Source of the DNA: CAZZIZ01 sp964654535
GTDB lineage: Bacteria > Bacteroidota > Bacteroidia > Chitinophagales > UBA2359
Assembly: GCA_964654535.1 (NCBI GenBank)
Contig: CAZZIZ010000086.1
Coordinates: forward strand, 1-13,958
DNA length: 13,958 nucleotides
Direction of reading: 5' to 3'
The translations under genes were made by a program, and so were the position numbers. Positions 1 to 6,732 of this stretch are shown one piece after another. How positions within the stretch are numbered: position 1 is the first letter of the stretch; every line of letters starts with the position of its first letter. The notes beneath the pieces are model-generated. The model did not search any database and was not told the origin of the DNA. It worked only from the letters and a program-made list of their open reading frames with translations.

Positions 1-1541
1 ACATTGAGGAAAGCACCCATTACCGCCGAGCGTGCGCAGAGCGCACCAACACCAGCATCACTGGCAGAATTTGGATTACCCGTTTCGGCCATCGCCTTCA
101 TTACTTCCATAGACTCAAGTGATACTTCCATTACTTTAAACGGAACTTCGATCGCATATTTTGTAGCCGCTTCCATTGCCGTATCGCGTGCAGCTTTTTC
201 TTCCGCTGAACCTTTTGGCATACGCACCGCATCTATAATCTTGTTAAAAGAGTGGGTGTCTTCATCGACCAAATCGAGTAAGGTGTTTTTATAGTCCTGA
301 CCTTTTTCCGCCCACTTACTAAACTCTTCCCAACGCTTGTCCCAGCCTCGCTTGTGCGAGGATAGGTTGGCCACCATTGTGCCTAGACTCACACCCAAAG
401 CGCCCAAGTAGGCCGCGATAGAACCACCACCGGGCGCAGGAGATTCGCTCGCCGTTTCTTCGGCAAACTCGTTGAGTTTCATATTGACCAGTGGAGAAGA
501 ACTTTTATCGTCTAACTGGTATTCAATAATGCGTTCCTGCGGATTGAAAGGCGTCAATTCGTCAAGCCCCATAGACTTTACGGCGATCTTTATTTTTTCT
601 GCTTCCGAAATTCCCAGCGATCGTTTTTGCCTGCGCAAATAAAAATCTGCTGCTTGTATCATTGCGCTCTTGGGCACCAAGCCAACAAGCTCTGAACCTG
701 TAACACGTATACCACGCCCCCGCGCACTATCGCGACAGGCCTCAAAGGCTTCGTGAATAGAAGTAATACTAACATTGGTCAGATTCATGGAAATTTGAGC
801 AATACCGTACTCTTCAATGTACCAACCAATTCCCTTTACCGCTTTCAGCATTCCAGGCTTCCGCAGCGTCTCACCGTTCGCATCTTTCTGTACCACACCT
901 TTCTTTTTCACTACCCTCCCCGCTTCGCGCACATCAAAAGCAATGGCGTTGGCGCGTCGTACAGAGGTTGTGTTCAAATTCACGTTGTAGGCAATTAAAA
1001 AGTCACGAGCCGAAATCGCGATTGCGCCGCTGCGCTCGTTGAACTTTGCAGGGCCCTCGTCGGGTTTCCAAGCTGGATCGGCTAGTTTTTTTACTAGGCC
1101 TTCGTATTCGCCAGAGCGAACGGTTGCGAGATTTCGACGCTTTTCTTCTGAAGCAGCATTTTCGTAGAAATAAACTGGTATGGATAATTCTTTGCCTACG
1201 CGCTTACCCAGTTGATGTGCGTACTTAGCAGTTTCTTCCATCGTGATTCCTGAAATTGGTACTAATGGACAAACATCAGTCGCGCCAAAACGCGGATGCT
1301 CGCCGCTATGCTTGGACATATCAATGAGTTCACTAGCCTTTTTTATTAAGCGAAAGGCCGCTTCTATAACTGGCGCTGGTTCGCCCACGAAAGTGATGAC
1401 CGTTCGGTTGGTCGCCTTACCAGGATCAACGTCGAGTAGTCGAACACCGTCAACGGTTTCGACAACTTCGGAAATCTCTTTTATTACTTTGGGATCGCGT
1501 CCTTCGCTAATATTGGGGACGCATTCTATGAGTTGCTTCAT
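1..1541 (-). CDS. ftcD: Bifunctional glutamate formimidoyltransferase / formimidoyltetrahydrofolate cyclodeaminase, C-terminus cut by window edge
   Basis: Cytosolic enzyme of histidine degradation: it moves the formimino group of formiminoglutamate to tetrahydrofolate, then deaminates the product to methenyl-THF. About 513 codons are visible from an ATG at 1541, opening MKQLIECVPNISEGRD, the usual start of the transferase domain. The motif SGEHPRFGATDV places His82 exactly where the catalytic His82 of the animal enzyme lies. The transferase fills about residues 1-325. The cyclodeaminase domain begins near residue 350 with the glycine-rich SPAPGGGS motif (about 365-372). The last readable stretch, NPNSASDAGVGALCA, is near the end of the family, so some 30-50 residues lie beyond position 1. 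The frame is open throughout. It starts 40 bases after the amidase gene on the same strand and may be co-transcribed with it. No other hut gene is visible here. Confidence 0.96.
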   Translation of the reverse strand, partial: MKQLIECVPNISEGRDPKVIKEISEVVETVDGVRLLDVDPGKATNRTVITFVGEPAPVIEAAFRLIKKASELIDMSKHSGEHPRFGATDVCPLVPISGITMEETAKYAHQLGKRVGKELSIPVYFYENAASEEKRRNLATVRSGEYEGLVKKLADPAWKPDEGPAKFNERSGAIAISARDFLIAYNVNLNTTSVRRANAIAFDVREAGRVVKKKGVVQKDANGETLRKPGMLKAVKGIGWYIEEYGIAQISMNLTNVSITSIHEAFEACRDSARGRGIRVTGSELVGLVPKSAMIQAADFYLRRQKRSLGISEAEKIKIAVKSMGLDELTPFNPQERIIEYQLDDKSSSPLVNMKLNEFAEETASESPAPGGGSIAAYLGALGVSLGTMVANLSSHKRGWDKRWEEFSKWAEKGQDYKNTLLDLVDEDTHSFNKIIDAVRMPKGSAEEKAARDTAMEAATKYAIEVPFKVMEVSLESMEVMKAMAETGNPNSASDAGVGALCARSAVMGAFLN

Positions 1542-1581
1542 CCTGCGAAAGATAAGCAACTAGTCGCTCAAACAACCAATT

Positions 1582-2265
1582 CTACACAAAGATTGGTTTC
1601 GGAACCAAGTGCTGCTTCCCCAGGCGTTTAGCAGCAAAGTGTGCCACTAATTGACCCATTTCTTTGAGGCGAGGCTTCATCCATTTGGCCTGCTGCGGAC
1701 AAGTAATATCACCTAGTTCTAGAACAAGTTCTGCGTCACGCGTAATGGTATAGTGGAAGTTGTAATAGTTACTCAGGTTCGGCGTAAAATTGTCTTTATG
1801 CCATTTGAAACCAAAGTAGTTGCTGTACAAAGCGCGCCATTCGTCTGCGGCAGGTTTGTCGGTTGGATCGTCGTAGCCTATGCTCGCACCGCTGCCACAC
1901 TTCTTGGCACATCCATCAAAGTGAATCGATACGGCTAGATCAACGTTACTATATCTATAGTGGTCGGCTTCTGAGCGGATAACTGTGATGCCCGCCTCTC
2001 GCAATATGCGCGTTGCTTCGTCGGCAACTACGGGCGTCCAGTCTATTTCGTTTCCGTAGGGTCCGCTGGCTCCAGTCATACCTGAAGTACGGCCTTCGTG
2101 ACCAGCTTGGATATATATTTCCGCGTGGTCTATTGGAGCGAAAGCCTTACCGGCATTGCGCTTTACAATACGCTTGGCGTATTTATAAGATTTTTTAACA
2201 GGAGAGTGTTGGGTAATTAGGTAGGTAGAAAAAAGTACGGCTAGAAATAGTGTGATTCGCTTCAT
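1582..2265 (-). CDS. Secreted N-acetylmuramoyl-L-alanine amidase (Amidase_3 type)
   Basis: A 227-residue protein predicted to cleave the lactyl-amide bond between MurNAc and the stem peptide of peptidoglycan in the periplasm. An N-terminal hydrophobic stretch (residues 4-18, MKRITLFLAVLFSTYL) acts as a signal peptide or anchor. The zinc-amidase pattern is readable in order: His56 in IQAGHEG, Glu73 in GNEIDW, His115 in VSIHFDG (the three probable metal ligands), and Glu183 in LVLELGD as probable catalytic glutamate. There is no SPOR, LysM or other wall-binding domain, so it is a minimal secreted amidase. It lies between an unknown secreted protein (50 bases upstream) and ftcD (40 bases downstream) on the same strand. 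No clear ribosome binding site precedes the ATG, which is common in Bacteroidota. Family assignment is firm; the substrate is inferred from the family. Confidence 0.87.
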   Translation of the reverse strand: MKRITLFLAVLFSTYLITQHSPVKKSYKYAKRIVKRNAGKAFAPIDHAEIYIQAGHEGRTSGMTGASGPYGNEIDWTPVVADEATRILREAGITVIRSEADHYRYSNVDLAVSIHFDGCAKKCGSGASIGYDDPTDKPAADEWRALYSNYFGFKWHKDNFTPNLSNYYNFHYTITRDAELVLELGDITCPQQAKWMKPRLKEMGQLVAHFAAKRLGKQHLVPKPIFV

Positions 2266-2315
2266 GAAAAAAACAACGTATTGAATTGGTGCAATATTGC
2301 TGCTTTCAATATCGA

Positions 2316-3314
2316 TTATTTTCTTTTGCGTCGCTTGAAGTAAATCACATCTGAAGTATTCATATCTGCATGAAGAACAGAACGCTGCCTACGCACGCCA
2401 TCATCGATAATAATGGCCACAGTATTCGGCGGGTACTTACCCAAATTGTGCGCGTAGAGCACGAGATAGTTAGGGTTGTTGCCATCGGGATCAAGGAACA
2501 CATCGACCTCGTGCTCGTCGTGGTTTATTTGAAACTTCTCAAGAATCCAGTTTCCATTATAATTCAGGGAAACAATATCGCCGTCGTCCTTTTTATGATC
2601 ATAGACCGTAATGCTGAAATAATCGCTATCGACCGTAATGGTGCGCCCTGGCTCGACTTTACGGGTCTTGATGCGCTTGATCTTGTTCTTATTGTTCCAC
2701 TTGATTTCAACTGGGCGCTTATCCAACTGAGAGAAATTTACGTTTACGGTTTGTGCTTCTTCTAGGGCCAGCTCTTCATCTTTGACTCTCTTCAGGTGAA
2801 TTTTACCTGGGACACAAGGCACGTCACTGATATGTCCTTTGCCTTCCCACTCACCTTCGAGATGGTCATAGCCATTAACCGAGTAAAACTGAAGTGAAGC
2901 CTGCTTTAAGCAAGTTTCCAAATGACGCATTTCCTTGTGGGTATTGATATAGTTGTCGACGTATTCATCTTCGTACCACATTCGTTGGCCGTCCCAAGTG
3001 CCTTTGAAATATTTTTCATAGGACAAGTAGCCCAAGTTCTTAGCGAACTTGGCGCGACAAACTAGTACGCCAGAAATCTTGTTTCCTGTTTGAGTTATTT
3101 CTACGTGCAATTTCCCGGTTGCACCTTGAAAACTCGGCTCACCATTCCAGGTTAGTTGGGTAATCTGACCTTCCCACAAACCGGTTAAATCCATCTGCTG
3201 TTCACCACGATGCGAAGCAAGTTCTTTTTCACCCTTTTTTGGAAAGTCTATTTCAACCTGAGCGAAAAGTGGAACGCATAGAAAAACGCTAAGAACAAGT
3301 AAGAGCAATCTCAT
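2316..3314 (-). CDS. Secreted protein of unknown function with two beta-rich domains
   Basis: A 332-residue protein with a clear signal peptide (MRLLLLVLSVFLCVPLFAQ, cut near residue 19). Residues about 41-177 look like a small beta-barrel or lipocalin-like sheet domain (DLTGLWEGQI, LHVEITQTGNKISG, GEWEGKG). Residues about 226-330 form a second domain: a DDGDIVSLNYNG strand pair, then LVLYAHNLGKYPPNTVAIII, then DVIYFKRR. I recall this second segment at the C-terminus of many uncharacterised secreted Bacteroidota proteins, but know no assigned function. The tail is strongly basic (KRRKRK). Its ATG directly follows the stop codon of the preceding barrel gene with no spacer, which implies translational coupling and perhaps a shared complex. 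No catalytic motif is visible. Confidence 0.85.
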   Translation of the reverse strand: MRLLLLVLSVFLCVPLFAQVEIDFPKKGEKELASHRGEQQMDLTGLWEGQITQLTWNGEPSFQGATGKLHVEITQTGNKISGVLVCRAKFAKNLGYLSYEKYFKGTWDGQRMWYEDEYVDNYINTHKEMRHLETCLKQASLQFYSVNGYDHLEGEWEGKGHISDVPCVPGKIHLKRVKDEELALEEAQTVNVNFSQLDKRPVEIKWNNKNKIKRIKTRKVEPGRTITVDSDYFSITVYDHKKDDGDIVSLNYNGNWILEKFQINHDEHEVDVFLDPDGNNPNYLVLYAHNLGKYPPNTVAIIIDDGVRRQRSVLHADMNTSDVIYFKRRKRK

Positions 3315-4334
3315 TTAAAACGCTCTGGATATGAAGAAATGAGTCGACCGATTAGTCAGTCGCTCCAGTACAGTTGGGTCACCGCCGAAATAGGCTTCGT
3401 TGGTGAAATCGTCGAAGCCTTGAGAGAAGTAGACGCCCAAGGCAAAGGCGCCTTTGGCGATATTTAAACTCCCACCTATTAAGTAACCAAAGTCTCCTCG
3501 ATTAACAGGTGCGTCTTCACCATTCATTTCTGGATAGTCGTCAATACTCATTTCGCTCACTCCTGTAATGAGTGAGGTTTGGGTTGTTCCTCCCAATAGC
3601 TGTCCATAGTACAAGCCTGCATTAAAATGCAGACCTAATCCGAAAGGACTTATCCCTGCAACAAGTTGTCCGCGTAAGTAGTGATTTCTTGTACGGGCAT
3701 TTTCATTAGCAGATATGACACGATCGTAATGCTGCAAATGATATAAAACTTCTGGTTGTAAGAATACACGTCGGTGAATATTCCAACGAAAAACGGGACC
3801 TACTTCCCAACTGAACTTTCTTTTATAGGCCTCGCTGGCTAAAGTAGCATCAACTCTGGATGAACCCAGTGCGATTTTGTAGCCAACTCTGTAAGTTTTA
3901 TTTCTCTTTTTACTACCGCTACCTATTTTATCCATTAGGACGTCAACAATAGGGCTTTTTGATTTTGGCGATGGCGGTGTTGGTGTTGGTTGTGGTTTTA
4001 CCTTTTTGGGGTCTGGAAGAACCTCGCTTACCTTGATTTTAGGGTTCAAATTTCCGCTTAGTCCATCAACGTCTTTATAAACGTCCCAAACAATAACCTT
4101 GTCTTCTCCGGCTTTTACTTTACCAATATCTCCATTAACGGATTTAGGCGTAATAATTTCAAAATTTTCTTTTTGAAATTCCAGCACCACATCATAAACT
4201 GCTGTGGAACTACCTACCAAATCGTAAGTGACGATTAATTTTTCGCTGGTGGTTTGCACTTCGATGTTGGTGGCATCTTGGGCAAAGATTGAACAAGAAA
4301 AGAGCAGGGCCAAAAAGGAAACTCGGTACGACAT
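3315..4334 (-). CDS. Secreted protein with Ig-like domain, Pro-rich linker and C-terminal outer-membrane beta-barrel
   Basis: A 339-residue protein. The signal peptide ends near residue 18 (SCSIFAQ). Residues about 22-105 resemble an Ig-like beta-sandwich found in secreted Bacteroidota proteins (LIVTYDLVGSS, then VNGDIGKVKAG, then VIVWDVYKDVDG). Residues 106-128 are a Pro/Lys/Ser linker (KPQPTPTPPSPKSKSP). From about 148 to the end come alternating amphipathic strands (YRVGYKIALGSS, FRWNIHRRVFLQPEVLYHL, FGYLIGGSLNIAKGAFALGVYFSQ), ending in Phe (FFISRAF), as expected for an outer-membrane barrel of the PorT or OMP_b-brl type. It is first in the minus-strand operon and faces the control region at 4335-4549, with two candidate promoters. 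A structural or anchoring role for its secreted partners is inference. Confidence 0.85.
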   Translation of the reverse strand: MSYRVSFLALLFSCSIFAQDATNIEVQTTSEKLIVTYDLVGSSTAVYDVVLEFQKENFEIITPKSVNGDIGKVKAGEDKVIVWDVYKDVDGLSGNLNPKIKVSEVLPDPKKVKPQPTPTPPSPKSKSPIVDVLMDKIGSGSKKRNKTYRVGYKIALGSSRVDATLASEAYKRKFSWEVGPVFRWNIHRRVFLQPEVLYHLQHYDRVISANENARTRNHYLRGQLVAGISPFGLGLHFNAGLYYGQLLGGTTQTSLITGVSEMSIDDYPEMNGEDAPVNRGDFGYLIGGSLNIAKGAFALGVYFSQGFDDFTNEAYFGGDPTVLERLTNRSTHFFISRAF

Positions 4335-4351
4335 ATTGCAAATTTAATGAA

Positions 4352-4398
4352 GGCTAAACCAATCGGGTTAGACCCTATAATAGCTAACAAGTTTAGCC
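4352..4398 (-). repeat. Nested inverted repeat before the minus-strand operon
   Basis: An 8-bp perfect outer pair, GGCTAAAC at 4352-4359 and GTTTAGCC at 4391-4398, encloses an inner 5-bp pair, GTTAG at 4367-4371 and CTAAC at 4384-4388. If transcription starts upstream (see 4409-4441) this would fold as a hairpin in the 5' leader just before the ATG at 4334. Alternatively the arms are protein-binding half-sites, because they overlap the candidate ECF promoter at 4368-4393. Confidence 0.6.
4368..4393 (-). promoter_or_regulatory. Candidate ECF-sigma promoter for the minus-strand operon
   Basis: On the minus strand, AACTT (4393-4389), a 15-base spacer and GTCTAA (4373-4368) match the -35/-10 arrangement of E. 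coli sigma-E-type promoters (AACTT-N15-GTCTAA). The start of transcription would fall near 4362, giving a leader of about 28 bases before the ATG at 4334. An ECF sigma factor is encoded in the divergent operon. The match was found by eye, and the consensus comes from Proteobacteria, so the sigma assignment is inference. Confidence 0.42.
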
Positions 4399-4408
4399 TG
4401 AATTCGTT

Positions 4409-4441
4409 CAAATGTAGTGCAATCAATGTAAAAGGGTCAAA
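4409..4441 (-). promoter_or_regulatory. Candidate housekeeping (Bacteroidota-type) promoter for the minus-strand operon
   Basis: On the minus strand, TTTG (4441-4438), a 21-base spacer and TACATTTG (4416-4409) fit the Bacteroidota primary-sigma consensus of a -33 TTTG and a -7 TAnnTTTG with 17-23 bases between. Transcription would start near 4403, giving a leader of about 70 bases that contains the nested inverted repeat. Confidence 0.5.
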
Positions 4442-4458
4442 CGAAGCCAATTATAAAG

Positions 4459-4487
4459 CACTGATAGTGTGACACTTGGGGAATTCC
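4459..4487. promoter_or_regulatory. Cluster of overlapping short palindromes between divergent operons
   Basis: Three dyads lie back to back: CACT-gat-AGTG (4459-4469), AGTGT-g-ACACT (4466-4476) and GGAATTCC (4480-4487). They sit midway between the candidate promoters of the two operons, where a shared transcription factor could act. No known regulator site is recognised. Confidence 0.35.
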
Positions 4488-4502
4488 ACCCAATTAATGT
4501 GC

Positions 4503-4527
4503 AACTATTGAATAAAGCGCGGTCTTT
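4503..4527 (+). promoter_or_regulatory. Candidate ECF-sigma promoter for the sigma/anti-sigma operon
   Basis: AAC (4503-4505), a 16-base spacer and GTCTTT (4522-4527) have the AAC...GTC geometry of ECF promoters. The start of transcription would lie near 4531, about 19 bases before the ATG at 4550. I found no TAnnTTTG element for this operon. If real, the sigma factor encoded at 6186 would control its own operon. The match is weaker than the divergent one. Confidence 0.35.
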
Positions 4528-4549
4528 AAGGTGAACAAAACAAATACAA

Positions 4550-5254
4550 ATGAAATCCTATCAATCCGTACTATTTCTAGCATTAATACTGCTGATGGCA
4601 TCAAGTTGCGATGAAGCCATTGTAAAGCCTGGAGAAGATGCTGAAGAAACCCGAGCACTAGAAGCGTTTACCAAACTTGAAGTAAGCGGATGCATCAATG
4701 TAACATTTCAAAAAAGCGACGTATTTGAAGTCCACGTCGAGGCCGGAGAAAATCACATTGATTTTGTAGATACCGATGTCGTCGGAGATTGGTTAATCAT
4801 CGATGAGAGAGTTGTAACCTTAGGCAATCATGAGATTCGTGCCTTTGTACGAGCGCCAAATCTGGACGAAATCAATTTAAATGGTGCTGGAGATATTGAT
4901 GCCAGCGGTCTTGATGCAGAAGTCATTGATCTGAGAATAGCGGGCTCAGGTGACATGAATATCGATTCCATCAGTGATTATATGGTTGCTTCAATTTCTG
5001 GCTCTGGCGATTTCACCTTGGTAGGAGCAACTGGTGATCTCGATTTAAGCATTAAAGGCAGTGGCGATATTAACGCAAGAAATTTTGATAGCGAATATGC
5101 AGAGGTTCACGTCAACGGTTCTGGTGATATAAAAGTACAGGTGTTCCAAGAACTGTTTGCCTCAATCGATGGCAGTGGCGATATCCACTATTGGGGTAAT
5201 CCCGAAATCGTAAATACAAATATTTCAGGATCCGGCGATATTGTTGAGCATTAA
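4550..5254 (+). CDS. Head-GIN domain lipoprotein (DUF2807, putative auto-transporter adhesin head)
   Basis: A 234-residue secreted lipoprotein: the lipobox-like LLMASSC puts the lipidated cysteine at residue 20, followed by acidic residues (DEAIVKPGEDAEE) that may act as a surface-export signal. From residue 43 a typical head-GIN fold begins (LEVSGCINVTFQKSD). A Gly-Ser/Ala-Gly-Asp motif recurs seven times, at residues 112, 132, 151, 170, 190, 208 and 227. The 18-20 residue spacing is that of stacked beta-solenoid rungs. It is the first gene of the sigma/anti-sigma operon, 24 bases before the next gene. The family has no established biochemical function; a surface-exposed adhesive or signalling role is inferred. 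Confidence 0.9.
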   Translation: MKSYQSVLFLALILLMASSCDEAIVKPGEDAEETRALEAFTKLEVSGCINVTFQKSDVFEVHVEAGENHIDFVDTDVVGDWLIIDERVVTLGNHEIRAFVRAPNLDEINLNGAGDIDASGLDAEVIDLRIAGSGDMNIDSISDYMVASISGSGDFTLVGATGDLDLSIKGSGDINARNFDSEYAEVHVNGSGDIKVQVFQELFASIDGSGDIHYWGNPEIVNTNISGSGDIVEH

Positions 5255-5278
5255 GAGAGAGTTAAAAATCAGGGAGAT

Positions 5279-6142
5279 ATGAAAAAACTAATTGCACTAT
5301 GTACATTTTGCTTATGCCTAGGCCTAAATGCACAAGAAGAAACACTCGACGAACCAAGATTAGAATCGACGGCGCAGGATTTACAAGAAATTGAAACTAG
5401 CGAAGAAGTAAATGGCCCTGAACCCGTTATAACTGACATTGAAGAAGATGTGACAAAGAAGATGTCGGAGCAGGAAACTGAGCTCGAAGAAAAAGTCGTT
5501 AGTGAAAATGAAAATACAAACGAGGCCGATCACTGGTACGACTTTTCGGGGCAACAAAATCGAATACAAGTACGAAGAGACTCGCTGCGCCAAGTAAGGA
5601 ACGCGAGTCGCTATAAAATGAATACCCTCTTAGATACTAGACGCTTCGCATTTGGTGCATTTCTAGAGCAGACAACGAAAGTCACCGAAATACAAAGTGA
5701 TCCTCAGATACTAGTCGGTGGAAGATTTTCATTCGTCTTTAACCATCATCTCAACGTTGGCTTTGCGGGTTACGGTTTGGTTTCTGCGGTAGACTGGATT
5801 CCTGATGAAAACCTAGACGGAGACTTCTTAGCGATGGGATACGGAGGTTTAATGATTGAACCAGAATTTGCCCCTCAACGAATTGTACACATTGGCCTTC
5901 CGATACTACTCGGAGCCGGCGGATACGGTGCACGAGACAGAGATTTCGATGAATTCGATGAAGGCGATGGCTTTTGGGTTTTTGAACCAGGGCTCAATAT
6001 TGACATTAACGTCGCACGCTTTTTCAAAATAGGTTTGGGAGGAAGTTATCGTCTCGTAAGTAATGGCATACAAGACAATTTGGACTTGGAAGAGCTTTCT
6101 GGTGCAAACGCCCACTTATCTTTTAAATTAGGTTGGTTTTAA
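5279..6142 (+). CDS. Outer-membrane beta-barrel-like protein with acidic N-terminal spacer
   Basis: A 287-residue protein with a signal peptide ending near residue 19 (LCLCLGLNAQ). Residues 20-85 are a low-complexity, Glu-rich and probably disordered spacer. From about residue 120 to the end come alternating strands with glycine turns (FAFGAFLEQT, ILVGGRFSFVF, LNVGFAGYGLVSAV, MGYGGLMIEPEF, FFKIGLGGSYRLV), closing on LSFKLGWF with a terminal Phe, a hallmark of outer-membrane barrels. A good ribosome binding site (AGGGAG) lies about 5 bases before the ATG. It is the second gene of the operon and ends 43 bases before the ECF sigma gene. I recall similar proteins in Bacteroidota beside sigma/anti-sigma and adhesin-like genes. 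No function is assigned. Confidence 0.82.
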   Translation: MKKLIALCTFCLCLGLNAQEETLDEPRLESTAQDLQEIETSEEVNGPEPVITDIEEDVTKKMSEQETELEEKVVSENENTNEADHWYDFSGQQNRIQVRRDSLRQVRNASRYKMNTLLDTRRFAFGAFLEQTTKVTEIQSDPQILVGGRFSFVFNHHLNVGFAGYGLVSAVDWIPDENLDGDFLAMGYGGLMIEPEFAPQRIVHIGLPILLGAGGYGARDRDFDEFDEGDGFWVFEPGLNIDINVARFFKIGLGGSYRLVSNGIQDNLDLEELSGANAHLSFKLGWF

Positions 6143-6185
6143 AAACAATTAACAAGACATTACAACAAGCAGAATCACCACAGGC

Positions 6186-6731
6186 TTGGGGAAAGAAAAA
6201 AACATATTAGGAGAACTACTGAAACGCTGCGGCCAGGGCGAAGAACAAGCTCAATATCAGCTCTATAACATGTACTCAAAAGGTATGTTCAATGTATCCC
6301 TAAGAATTTTAGGTCAAAGGGAAGATGCGGAGGACGTAGTGCAAGAGGCCTTTATCAAAATGTTCAACAAGCTAGACTCACTAAAGGAACCCGCTGCTTT
6401 TACGGGATGGTTCAAAAGGATAGTCGTAAACAACTCAATTAATTACGTGAAAAAAAGAAATAAAATATACTTCGAAGAAGCTGGTGAAAACATCAAGGAT
6501 GTTGTTGATGAAAAAGAAACTGATCAGAAAGAGTCTTTTACGGTAGATGGCATCAAGCAGGCCTTAGCGCAGCTAGCTCCCGGTTACCGCATAGTAGTTT
6601 CACTTTTTCTCTTCGATGGATTTTCACACAAGCAAATTGCAGACACCTTAGGTATAACCGAATCAACTTCCAAATCACAGTATCACCGCGGGAGAAAGAA
6701 ATTACAAGAACTCTTAAAACAAGCGAGCTAA
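6186..6731 (+). CDS. RNA polymerase ECF-type sigma factor
   Basis: A 181-residue sigma-70 family factor with only regions 2 and 4. Region 2 spans about residues 20-90 and includes QREDAEDVVQEAFIKMFNKL and the aromatic patch FTGWFKRIVVNN. A variable linker follows (91-120). Region 4 spans about 121-175, with APGYRIVVSLFLFDGFSHKQIADTLG and helix-turn-helix ITESTSKSQYHRGRKKL. The start is a TTG at 6186: after the in-frame stop at 6150 no ATG or GTG precedes region 2, and the first internal Met would remove part of it. No obvious ribosome binding site precedes the TTG. The gene ends one base before the anti-sigma gene, a classic sigma/anti-sigma arrangement. It probably directs transcription of its own operon and perhaps of the divergent one. 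Confidence 0.93.
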   Translation: MGKEKNILGELLKRCGQGEEQAQYQLYNMYSKGMFNVSLRILGQREDAEDVVQEAFIKMFNKLDSLKEPAAFTGWFKRIVVNNSINYVKKRNKIYFEEAGENIKDVVDEKETDQKESFTVDGIKQALAQLAPGYRIVVSLFLFDGFSHKQIADTLGITESTSKSQYHRGRKKLQELLKQAS

Positions 6732-6732
6732 A

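Noticed and set aside
753..1563. Several plus-strand open frames of 60-106 codons within the ftcD region
   Set aside because: The minus strand reads as uninterrupted FtcD with conserved motifs throughout; the plus-strand frames are shadows.
2370..2765. A 131-codon open frame antisense to the 332-residue secreted protein
   Set aside because: It lies fully inside a gene with a clear signal peptide and domain pattern; its hydrophobic composition is the complement of that gene's codons.
4339..4346. TAAATTTG on the minus strand as a -7 promoter element
   Set aside because: It fits TAnnTTTG but would start transcription at the ATG itself and no -33 box lies at proper distance; the element at 4409-4416 with a TTTG 21 bases upstream is better.
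4235..4450. A 71-codon minus-strand frame overlapping the start of the barrel gene
   Set aside because: It overlaps a gene with a clear signal peptide and covers the promoter region; the protein has no signal, motif or ribosome binding site.
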